A stretch of 36,680 bases of DNA from Flavobacterium sp. UGB4466. Its GTDB lineage: Bacteria > Bacteroidota > Bacteroidia > Flavobacteriales > Flavobacteriaceae. Where the stretch lies: positions 1 to 36,680 of the forward strand of contig NZ_CAGKLC010000044.1 in the NCBI RefSeq assembly GCF_903469665.1. The letters run 5' to 3'. The stretch's first letter is position 1. Every line of letters begins with the position of its first letter. The notes below the pieces were generated by a model that had not been told where the DNA came from, did no database searches, and saw only the letters and a program-made list of their open reading frames with translations. The position numbers and the translations under genes are program-made. Below are positions 7,650-16,700 of the stretch, in pieces.

Positions 7650-9017
7650 ATGAATCTAAAAAAAAAATTAGCAGTAAATTCTACGTTGCTTTTTGCTTTT
7701 ATCGTCGGATTACTCATGACCGGATCATTCCTGCTTTTCAGAAGTCATATGAAAGACCTTTACTATGACAATCTCGAAGATCATGCCTTGACTGCTGCTT
7801 TATTTTATTTTAAGAAGGATGAAATAAAAGAATTCACAAACGAACGATACCATCAGATTGAAGTTCAGTACCACCGAATCAACAATGAATCCATTCGGGT
7901 TTACGATGCTAAAACCAAAAAATTATACTTAAAAGATTCAATTGATATTGAGCTTAGCGACCATGAACTGAATAGTATTGTAAAAAATAAAATAGAATCG
8001 TTTACCATAAAAAACAGGCAGTTTGTAGGTTTATTTTACAAAGACAATCAAGGGGATTTTATAATTGTAGTCTCCGGTATCAATCACACCGGTAACCGAC
8101 AGCTTGAGATTTTGGGTCTAATGTTTATCCTTTTTTACCTGGCAGGTATTCCTCTAAACTATCTTTTGGGGACATTTTTAGCCAAACAAACCTTCCGTCC
8201 TTTTAAAGAAGTCATTGCAAAAGTAAATACCATCACCACCGAAAATCTGCATTCGAGATTAGAAGTGCAGCAAGCTCAGGAAAAAGATGAAATTAAAGAA
8301 CTTGTAACCACTTTCAATTATCTCTTAGAAAGACTTGAAACCGGTGTGATGACGCAGAAAAATTTTCTAAAAAACGCCTCACACGAGCTCAAAACTCCCT
8401 TGACCATCATCATTGGTGATATTGACGTATCCCTGCAACAACCCAGAACCAACGAGCAATATGAAGAAATTTTAAAATCTCTTAAAAAAGACACACTGCA
8501 TTTAAAATCAACCTTAGATGGTCTTCTGGTACTATCGGGACTTCAGCTGTCTGAACCTCAACAAATGGAAACCATAAGAATTGATGAAATACTATGGAAT
8601 GTACTGGAGAAAAAAGCAATTGAATACCCCGAATCTAAAGTATCAGTAGATCTAAGTGCTTTGGCCGATCGTGAAAATTTACTTTCGGTTCATGCCAATA
8701 AACATATGCTTTTTATAGCCCTTTACAATATTTTAGACAATGCAATTAAGTTTTCATCTCCTAAGCCGGTAAATGTTTTAACTTTCTCTGAGCACCATAA
8801 ACTTTTAATACAAATTACAGATCAGGGCTCCGGAATTTCAGAACAGGACAAAGAATCTATTTTTGATCTTTTTTTCAGAAGCGATCATACCCGCCACATA
8901 CAAGGACAAGGCTTAGGTCTCTTCATTACCATGCAGATACTCAAACTGCATCATATTCATGTTAGAGTAGATTCTGAAGTTGGAAAAGGTACCTCTGTTA
9001 CCTTAGTATTTCCATAA
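7650..9017 (+). CDS. Membrane sensor histidine kinase
   Basis: The 455-residue protein is a two-helix transmembrane sensor kinase that should phosphorylate the response regulator encoded upstream. A first membrane helix spans about 10-30, a periplasmic sensing region about 31-150, and a second helix about 154-178. A HAMP linker (about 179-232) includes TFRPF and LHSRLEV. The HisKA domain has His245 in NASHELKTPL. The ATPase domain has the N box NILDNAIKFSS, the G1 box DQGSGIS, the F box FDLFFRSDHT and the G2 box GQGLGLF. All catalytic boxes are intact. The periplasmic part is unremarkable and rich in charged residues, with no obvious Cys/His metal cluster, so the signal is unknown. It has an ATG start. 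Confidence 0.95.
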   Translation: MNLKKKLAVNSTLLFAFIVGLLMTGSFLLFRSHMKDLYYDNLEDHALTAALFYFKKDEIKEFTNERYHQIEVQYHRINNESIRVYDAKTKKLYLKDSIDIELSDHELNSIVKNKIESFTIKNRQFVGLFYKDNQGDFIIVVSGINHTGNRQLEILGLMFILFYLAGIPLNYLLGTFLAKQTFRPFKEVIAKVNTITTENLHSRLEVQQAQEKDEIKELVTTFNYLLERLETGVMTQKNFLKNASHELKTPLTIIIGDIDVSLQQPRTNEQYEEILKSLKKDTLHLKSTLDGLLVLSGLQLSEPQQMETIRIDEILWNVLEKKAIEYPESKVSVDLSALADRENLLSVHANKHMLFIALYNILDNAIKFSSPKPVNVLTFSEHHKLLIQITDQGSGISEQDKESIFDLFFRSDHTRHIQGQGLGLFITMQILKLHHIHVRVDSEVGKGTSVTLVFP

Positions 9018-9203
9018 TCTGATTCGTTTCTCTGCTGTTTTACAAACCTTAATCCAATCTGTTTTTGCAGTTGGTAACCTTTACTTAACACTCTAATCTT
9101 TCTTTAATCTACTTTAAATACAACTCTAATCCGTTTATTTTTAACTATTTACACAAATCATTGATTTTAAAGACCTAAAAGATTCTACAAACCTAACAGC
9201 TTG

Positions 9204-9249
9204 ATCATTTTAAGTTAACACTAACTATTTTTATCATTTTAAGTTAACA
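9204..9249. promoter_or_regulatory. 17-bp direct repeat upstream of the Oar-like receptor
   Basis: ATCATTTTAAGTTAACA occurs at 9204-9220 and again, identical, at 9233-9249, 29 bp start to start. Each copy contains the palindrome GTTAAC. A related CTTAACACT occurs near 9085. The pair lies 62 bp before the receptor ATG, a suitable place for an activator site. Direct repeats suit OmpR-family regulators, so the response regulator encoded upstream is the first candidate. No convincing TAnnTTTG element was found in this gap (9018-9310). Confidence 0.45.
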
Positions 9250-9310
9250 AAAGCGTTAAATCCGATCGGAGCAAACTGAGTTTCTTTGTCAAATAAAAAC
9301 TCAAAAATCA

Positions 9311-12300
9311 ATGACAAAACTAAAACTCATTTTTTCGGCTGTAATGCTCCTTGTTATGGGAAACATTTTTGGTCAGATTACTACCTCTTCATTATCTGCA
9401 AAAGTTAATGATGGTACAAGCCCGCTTACGGGTGCAGAAGTTACTTTAACTCATTTGCCTACTAATGCAGTGTACAAAGCTGTAACAGACAAACAAGGTA
9501 GATTTAGTTTCGAAAATTTAAATGCCGGCGGACCTTACGAATTAGAAATTAAAAGTTCTGCTACTAAAGACTACTCCAACGCACAAATACACTTAGCACT
9601 TGGCGATAATGACCTGCCGGTGATAGTGGTTGGCAAAGCAGACAACAATGTACTGGAAGAAGTTGTGATTACAAGTTCTAAACCCTCTTCTAAAAATAAC
9701 GGAACGAATATTAATGAAAAACAGGTCAATGGTCTTCCGTTAATCAATCGCGGGATTCAGGATGTGACAAAATTAGTTCCGCAAAGTTCCAACAACTCTT
9801 TTGCCGGTACCAATTTCAGATACAACAACGTCACGATCGACGGTTCGATCAACAATGATGCAATCGGTTTTAGTCCGTCTTTAGGAGGACAATCAGGAAC
9901 TTCAGGAATGCCGGGAAGCAGTACACGTTCCAACTCTATAAGTCTTGATGCTATACAGGACATTCAGGTGTATATTGCTCCTTACGATATTAAATTAGGG
10001 AACTTTTTAGGAGGAAGCGTTAATGCTGTTACCAGAAGCGGCAGCAACAATGTTACGGGATCGATTTACAGTTACGGAAGAAACGCAGCTATTACAGGCC
10101 GTAACAATGCCGGTGACGGTTCTAAAATGCCAAATTCTTTTGGTGATTATCAAATTGGATTCCGATTGGGTTTACCGATCGTAAAAGATAAGTTGTTCTT
10201 CTTTACGAATATGGAATATGCCGAAAGAACTGATCCTATATTTTACAATGCAGGACAAACCGATTCTAACGGAAAACTGACTTCATTGGTAGACAACACT
10301 ACCGCGCAGCAAATCTCAGACTTCGTAAAAACAAACTACGGATTTGATACTGGAACTTTCGGTGGGTACAACAACTTTGCAAAAAGTCAAAAATTCTTCA
10401 ACAAATTAGACTGGAAAATTAACGAAAAACATTCGTTATCGTTGCGAAACAACACCGTGATCTCACAAGCTTCCAACTTAGAGCGTGATGCGGCAAATTT
10501 CAGATTCTCCAGCATGGATTTCACGCAAAAAAACCAATCTATCAGTACCGTTTTAGAACTTAAAAGTCATTTTAACAGCCAGTGGTCTAACTCGTTCATC
10601 GCCAGTTACTCGGCTATCAAAGATTATCGCGATCCAAAATCAGGTAATATCATGTTTCCACAAACCGAAATTGGATATAACGGCGGAACCATCTTTTTAG
10701 GGAATGATCGTGAGGCAACCGTATTTAACATGAAACAAAATACTGCCGAAATCACAGATAACCTTACCTACAAAACCGGAAATCATACCTTGTTGTTCGG
10801 TACGCACAATGAGTTCTACGACATCAATTACGGATTCGTAAATGCCCTTAACGGAAGAGTATCCTACAAATCTCTGGCAGATTTCTACAACAAACTTCCT
10901 ACCCGTGTTCGCGGAACCTATCCTTTTGATGGTTCTTCAAGAGACCAAATCTTCAACAATCCTTATGCACAGTTCAAAGTAAATCTTTACAGTGTTTATG
11001 TACAGGATGAAATTAGAATTGGCAACAAACTTAAAGTTACTCCCGGTGTGAGAATAGACTACACAGACCTGCCTAATAAACCAAAATTAAGTCCGCAGGT
11101 ACAAAACTCTCCTGCTGATCCAAATTACGGTAACACTTACTCCTACACTCCCTTAAGTCAGATTAAAAACAACTTTTTCAGTACAGCATTAGTTTCTCCA
11201 AGAATTGGATTTACGTACAATGTTGACGAAGACAAAACACTTGTTATTCGTGGCGGATCAGGAGTATTTACAGGAAGAATTCCATTTGCATGGCTGGGAT
11301 ATGCTTATTACAATGATGGTGTAGGTTACGGAAGTTATGACAAAAATAACCTTAGCCCGGCACAAGTTGCTACAGCGGGAGATCCTTTGGCAGCAAACGG
11401 ATTAAACGGTTATCATGATGCAACGCCAAAAGTACAGGCCGATTTAGTGGATAACAAATTTAAAATGCCGGCAGTGTTGAGAAACTCACTTGCCATCGAT
11501 AAAATCATCAACGGTTATAAATTTACCACCGAAGGTATTTATACCAAAGTAATTCGTGATCTTGAATTCCAACAAGTGAATAAGACTGATAACCCAACTT
11601 ATTTTTCTTATGATACCAATCATCAAATGCCCATTTATGCAGCCAATATAAATCCTGCATTCTCAAATGCTTATTTATTATCAAACACCAACAAAGGATA
11701 CCGATACAGTATTACGGAGATGATCTCAAAAACGTATGATTTTGGTCTTAATTTTATGGTCGCTTATACCTACGGAAATTCTAAAGATATTACTAACGGA
11801 ATCCGTAACTCGATGGAAAGTAATTTCCAGATGAATCAGTCGTTAACACCAAATAATCCTCAGTTAGCAACATCCAACTTCGACATCAAGCACAGAATTG
11901 TTTCTAATGTTGGATATGCCGTAAAAGTGGCCGATAACAATACGTTCTCAGCAAATGTATATTTCAATGCTCAATCCGGAAATCCGTTTTCATGGGGATT
12001 TGTAAACTCCACTATTGCAGGAACGGGTCAGGCAGCAGGATTGGCTTATATCTTCAAGGATGCCGCAGAAGCAGCGAAATACATTGGTGTGAATGCAGCA
12101 GGAGTTCCATCGGCTACAGCAGCACAACAGGTAGCAGATTACGAAGCTTTTATTAATGGAAATGATTATTTGAAAAGCAGAAGAGGAAACTTCACGGAAA
12201 GAAACGGTGCCACTACACCATGGAACATACAAGCTGACCTGAAACTAATGGATGAAATCAAAATTGCTAAAGCAGGTACTTTACAGCTTTCATTCAGCAT

Positions 12301-12526
12301 CGCAAATGTCGGAAACCTGATTAATAAAGATTGGGGAAGAAGTTACTTTGTTCCGAACACCTACAATTCAACAGCAAATCTTGGGTTAACAAAATCAGGA
12401 AACTTAGGCGGAGTTGCTACTGGCGATCCAACTTATACGTTCCAGAAACCTTCGACATCACCTTATACTGTAGATCAGTTAGCCTCAAGATTCCAAGGAC
12501 AATTTGGAGTGAGGTATACGTTCTAA
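9311..12526 (+). CDS. Oar-like TonB-dependent receptor with carboxypeptidase-regulatory-like domain
   Basis: The 1071-residue protein is a large outer membrane TonB-dependent transporter of the Oar type. A signal peptide spans 1-22 (ending IFGQ). A CarboxypepD_reg/Ig-like domain (about 24-108) has GTSPLTGAEVTL and GRFSFENLNAGGPYELEI. The plug domain (about 115-245) has NGLPLINRGIQDVTKLVP, YNNVTIDGS, SLDAIQDIQVYIAPYDI and GGSVNAVTRSG. The rest is beta-barrel and ends in GQFGVRYTF with a terminal Phe, as in proteins handled by the BAM machinery. Oar proteins take part in protein or large-substrate transport in Bacteroidota and Myxococcus, and the substrate here is unknown. It follows the two-component system, which may control it. 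Confidence 0.93.
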   Translation: MTKLKLIFSAVMLLVMGNIFGQITTSSLSAKVNDGTSPLTGAEVTLTHLPTNAVYKAVTDKQGRFSFENLNAGGPYELEIKSSATKDYSNAQIHLALGDNDLPVIVVGKADNNVLEEVVITSSKPSSKNNGTNINEKQVNGLPLINRGIQDVTKLVPQSSNNSFAGTNFRYNNVTIDGSINNDAIGFSPSLGGQSGTSGMPGSSTRSNSISLDAIQDIQVYIAPYDIKLGNFLGGSVNAVTRSGSNNVTGSIYSYGRNAAITGRNNAGDGSKMPNSFGDYQIGFRLGLPIVKDKLFFFTNMEYAERTDPIFYNAGQTDSNGKLTSLVDNTTAQQISDFVKTNYGFDTGTFGGYNNFAKSQKFFNKLDWKINEKHSLSLRNNTVISQASNLERDAANFRFSSMDFTQKNQSISTVLELKSHFNSQWSNSFIASYSAIKDYRDPKSGNIMFPQTEIGYNGGTIFLGNDREATVFNMKQNTAEITDNLTYKTGNHTLLFGTHNEFYDINYGFVNALNGRVSYKSLADFYNKLPTRVRGTYPFDGSSRDQIFNNPYAQFKVNLYSVYVQDEIRIGNKLKVTPGVRIDYTDLPNKPKLSPQVQNSPADPNYGNTYSYTPLSQIKNNFFSTALVSPRIGFTYNVDEDKTLVIRGGSGVFTGRIPFAWLGYAYYNDGVGYGSYDKNNLSPAQVATAGDPLAANGLNGYHDATPKVQADLVDNKFKMPAVLRNSLAIDKIINGYKFTTEGIYTKVIRDLEFQQVNKTDNPTYFSYDTNHQMPIYAANINPAFSNAYLLSNTNKGYRYSITEMISKTYDFGLNFMVAYTYGNSKDITNGIRNSMESNFQMNQSLTPNNPQLATSNFDIKHRIVSNVGYAVKVADNNTFSANVYFNAQSGNPFSWGFVNSTIAGTGQAAGLAYIFKDAAEAAKYIGVNAAGVPSATAAQQVADYEAFINGNDYLKSRRGNFTERNGATTPWNIQADLKLMDEIKIAKAGTLQLSFSIANVGNLINKDWGRSYFVPNTYNSTANLGLTKSGNLGGVATGDPTYTFQKPSTSPYTVDQLASRFQGQFGVRYTF

Positions 12527-12549
12527 AGATTGTGTTTTATTTTTTTATT

Positions 12550-12590
12550 ATCCCCCAGTTTCAGTCCCTTTTGAAACTGGGGGATTTTTC
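12550..12590 (+). terminator. Rho-independent terminator of the Oar-like receptor gene
   Basis: A perfect 14-bp stem, ATCCCCCAGTTTCA (12550-12563) with TGAAACTGGGGGAT (12572-12585), is followed by TTTTT on the plus strand. On the minus strand the stem is followed by an A-rich stretch, so it should act for the plus-strand gene only. It separates this gene from the convergent efflux operon. Confidence 0.93.
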
Positions 12591-12601
12591 TTAACTACAA
12601 C

Positions 12602-13732
12602 CTAGTGCTCTCCTCCATTTCTAAAAGCCATCAGCAGCGTATAAGCGTTTTTGATTACAACAGCCGAAGAGGTATTGATAGTCGAAGATTTAATCTGACG
12701 GTATCCCTGACTGGCAGTACCCAATTCAACGGGAACCATTTTAAAACCGTACGTACCAGCCTTCAAAAAAACAAAAAACTTACCCTGCCATCTTACCACA
12801 GCATCTTCCGGAACTGTAAGCGCTTTTGCATTGTCAAACTCTGCCTCGGCATTAATAAAAAGTCCCGGTATTAACGAACTTTCGTATTGATTCACTTTAC
12901 AAATCACCTCTGCCGCACGATCATCATTTAGACTTTGATTGATATAAGCAATTTTTGCCTGATACTTTTTAGACGGATTCGCATTAGTGAAAGCCGTAAC
13001 AACCTGCCCGACTGAAAGCAGCTGTATGTCTTTTTCAAAAACATTCATTGTCAGGACAATGTCACTCATTTCAATTAACTCAAAAAGCATGTCGGTCGCT
13101 GAAATGTATTTTCCCACATTCACATTAATCTTAGCAACCAACCCATTGATTGGTGAATGAATCACAACTGTTTTGCTTATTGTTGAAGCGGTTAGTTTTT
13201 TGACATTAATCCCTAACAACCCTAGTTTTTGGGCTAATGATGACATATAAATGTGTTGTGTCTGCATCTCAGTTGCAGTCTGTTCCAATAGTTTATCACT
13301 ACTTGCTTTCTTAACATTAAGTTCCTTTTGTCGGTTAAACTCACTTTGGGCCAATTGAAATTTTTCTTTCGCGGTAAGATAATCCTGTTGCAATTGTATG
13401 TATTGCATGTCCTCGACTACCGCCAATACTTGCCCCTTTCTAACATGCATGCCTGCCATTAAATCCGTTTTTTTGATGTAACCTCCTAAAGGAATACTCA
13501 CTGTTACCACACTCTTCGGAGGTACCGTCACTGTTCCCTGAAGCTGTAATATTCCTTTTACTGTTCTTTCTTCAGGACGACCAACAACCAATTTTGCATT
13601 TTTGATCTGTGCATCGCTTAATTGAATACTGTTTTCGGGTGTTAGTACTTTTTTACTTTGTGGTTCTTTTTTGTCGCTCTGGCAGGAAACCAGACATAGA
13701 AAAACAAAAATGATACTGCTATATATTTTCAT
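12602..13732 (-). CDS. Periplasmic adaptor (HlyD/CusB-like) lipoprotein of an RND metal efflux pump
   Basis: I take the ATG at 13732, which gives 376 residues, because it places a lipoprotein signal peptide (MKIYSSIIFVFLCLVSC, lipid-bearing Cys17) at the N-terminus. A TTG start at 13765 would add 11 residues before this signal and overlap the upstream gene. The mature protein has a membrane-fusion barrel-sandwich hybrid (VVTVSIPLGGYIKKTDLMAG, then VIHSPINGLVAKINVNVGKY), a coiled-coil hairpin about 105-165 (rich in Gln, Lys and Glu), and the beta-barrel and membrane-proximal domains. It bridges the inner-membrane RND unit and the outer membrane channel. The gene starts 4 bp after the stop of the pump gene, so translation is probably coupled. 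The C-terminus (FRNGGEH) has no metal-binding extension. Confidence 0.92.
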   Translation of the reverse strand: MKIYSSIIFVFLCLVSCQSDKKEPQSKKVLTPENSIQLSDAQIKNAKLVVGRPEERTVKGILQLQGTVTVPPKSVVTVSIPLGGYIKKTDLMAGMHVRKGQVLAVVEDMQYIQLQQDYLTAKEKFQLAQSEFNRQKELNVKKASSDKLLEQTATEMQTQHIYMSSLAQKLGLLGINVKKLTASTISKTVVIHSPINGLVAKINVNVGKYISATDMLFELIEMSDIVLTMNVFEKDIQLLSVGQVVTAFTNANPSKKYQAKIAYINQSLNDDRAAEVICKVNQYESSLIPGLFINAEAEFDNAKALTVPEDAVVRWQGKFFVFLKAGTYGFKMVPVELGTASQGYRQIKSSTINTSSAVVIKNAYTLLMAFRNGGEH

Positions 13733-13736
13733 TATT

Positions 13737-16700
13737 TTATAAATTATTAAGGGTTTGCCAATCAATTACGGCTTTGTTGTAATCGTTAATTCGGTCTAAA
13801 TATTCATTTTTTATGGTGATCGCCTGATTGACCACTAAAACCCATTGCAGGTAATCGATATCTCCATTTTCCAATTGACTATTGGCCGTATCGATAATGA
13901 TTGTCGCATTTTTTAATCCTTCATTTTCATAATAGGAAAGACTCTCTTTGTATTTTTCGATTTCATTTACTGCATTGACAATCTCTGTTCTCAATTCAAT
14001 CTTTGTAGTTTCTGCCTGTATTTTGTATGCTTCATAATCTACTTTAGCAGCTTTATTACGCGCGGACTGACTGCCGAAAAAAAGAGGAACTGACAAACCG
14101 AAATTAACATAATTAAATCTCTGACTACCACTATAATAAACATCCTTACCTACAGTGTTTGTTTGTGTTCCAATGATACTTAAATTATTATAGCCAACGG
14201 TAATATCAGGTAGTATTTTGGACTGTTCCGTTCTCCATTTCCATTTTGCCGCTTCTGCTTCGTACATTGAAAGTTGTACCTGGGGAAGCTCTGCAGTATC
14301 TTTATTTTGATGTAATGAAACCATAAAATCATTTTTTACAGTCTCTGAAGCGGGCACATGAACCATACTATCCTGAAGGACCGTATTAAACGTTTTAAGC
14401 GTGATAGCGATATCTTTATTCACCATTGCAAGCTGGTTCATATAAAACTGCCGTGCCGATTGAGAAGCGGTTTTTTCCAAAACAGTAGTTTCTCCTGTTT
14501 TATAGCGCAGCTCTGATTTCTGTTCCATTAATCTGTAAATCGAATCGGCATAAGTCAGCAATTCCTTTTTACTGTTGAGCCAGATGTAATCATAAAATAA
14601 GTTCCTCACATTCGACTTAACCTGCTGTACTGTTAGCTGCGATTCTGCTTTTGCGGCATTGAGATGTTCTCTCAGTACTTTTTTCTGATTTGCATATACT
14701 GTTGGAAAAGCAAAAGTCTGACTAATCCCAAAACGGGTGTCGTTTACAGCGCTATTAAACTGACCATAATCGGCAGTAAAAGCTGTTTTAGGAATATCAA
14801 AAGCAGCTTTTTCTAATTGTTCTTTTGATCTCTCATTCAATTGAGAAGATTTAATCCTTCTGTTGTGCTGCATCGCTATTGATAAAGATTCTTCAAGCGA
14901 AATAGGTGCATCTTGTGCCTGAACCGAAGCCGTAAGAAACAAAGCCAGCACCAGTAAAGTCAGTTTATCCATCTTATGTTTTTTATTTTTTTTCGAAAAA
15001 ACTTTAGTATGATACGTCATTAAATAAATAGCCGGAAGTACAAAAAGTGTAAGCAAAGTAGCCGTAATCAGTCCGCCAATCACCACCGTGGCCAACGGAC
15101 GCTGTACCTCTGCTCCTGCGCCATTGCTCAAAGCCATAGGTAAAAATCCTAAAGAAGCAACAGCAGCTGTCATCAATACAGGACGCAACCTGTTTTTGGT
15201 TCCGGTAATGATAATTTGAAGCGGATCGATAATTTCACCTTGTTTTTGTATGCGGTTGAACTCGGAGATTAAAACAATTCCATTCAAAACGGCTACGCCA
15301 AACAAGGCAATAAAACCAACACCGGCCGAAATACTAAACGGCATATCCCGCAACGCTAGTCCAAAAACACCGCCAATTGCGGACAAAGGAATGGCAGTAA
15401 AAATGATAATGCCTTCTTTAAAAGATCGGAAAGCAAAATACAACAAGGCTAAAATCATAAACAAAGCTGCCGGGACTGCAATTCCAAGGCGCGATTTTGC
15501 CTGTTGCAGGTTTTCAAAAGTACCACCATAGGTAATATAATAACCCGGATCAAATTTGATCTGACTGTTTACTTTCTTTTGTAATTCTTCTACAATAGAT
15601 TCTACATCCCTTCCTCTTACGTTAAAACCAACAATAATTCTCCTTTTGGCATCTTCCCGCTGAATTTGGTTCGGACCTTCCACTTCTTTTACCGAAGCTA
15701 CCTGATACAACGGAATCTGCATTCCGGAGCGGGTTGCAATCAGTAAATTACGAACATCCTCAATATCTTTCCGTCCATTAGCTTCTACACGTACCACCAT
15801 ATCGAACTTTTTTTCTCCTTCATAAATACTGCCTGCTACAGCTCCTGCAAACGCGGCATTTACGGTTTGATTGATATCTGAAACATAAATGCCGTATTTC
15901 GCCATTTCTGCCCAGTCGTAGTCGATAACAATTTGTGGCATTCCGGTAACTTTCTCCACATAAAGATCCGTAGCTCCTTCTACAGTAGTGCTAATCGCGC
16001 CTAACTGCTCGGCATATTTTGCCAGTTTATCGAGATCTTCGCCATAAATTTTGCAAACCAAATCCTGCTTTGCTCCTGTCATTAATTCGTTAAAACGCAT
16101 CTGAACCGGAAACTGAAAACCAGTCGTAACTCCCGGAGCAACCTCTTTAACGGTTTGGGTCATTTTATCGGCCAGTTCAGGAAACGAAGAAGCGCTGGTC
16201 CACTCTGATTTATCTTTTAAGACAATAATCATATCACCTCCTTCTATAGGCATAGGATCTGTTGGAATCTCGGCACTCCCAATTCTGGAAACTACTTTTT
16301 CCACTTCCGGATAAGTATTTTTTAATGCCGTCGAAATTTTCTCAATGGTTGCTGTGGTCGTTGACAAATTTGTTCCCAGTAGTAAACGGGTTTCTACAGC
16401 AAAATCACCTTCTTCCAGTTGTGGTATAAACTCACCGCCCATTCGGTTAAAAAGCAACAAGGCCATGCCAAACAAAACGAAAGCTGAAATCACAATCCCT
16501 TTTCTAACTTGCAATGCTCGCGACAAAACTCTTTCATAATAAGACTCAAGTTTTATCATTATTCGATCCGATAAATTGGGCTTATGGCTTATTTTTTTGC
16601 TAATGAACAAAGAACTTACCATTGGAACATAAGTAAGGGATAATATAAAAGCACCCAAAATAGCAAAGGCTACCGTTTGTGCCATTGGCTTGAACATCTT

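Noticed and set aside
12530..12590. Bidirectional terminator for the convergent efflux operon
   Set aside because: On the minus strand the stem is followed by A-rich sequence, not T, so only plus-strand termination is supported.
13733..13765. Longer TTG start for the adaptor gene
   Set aside because: It would place 11 residues before an intact lipoprotein signal peptide and overlap the upstream stop. ATG at 13732 is better.
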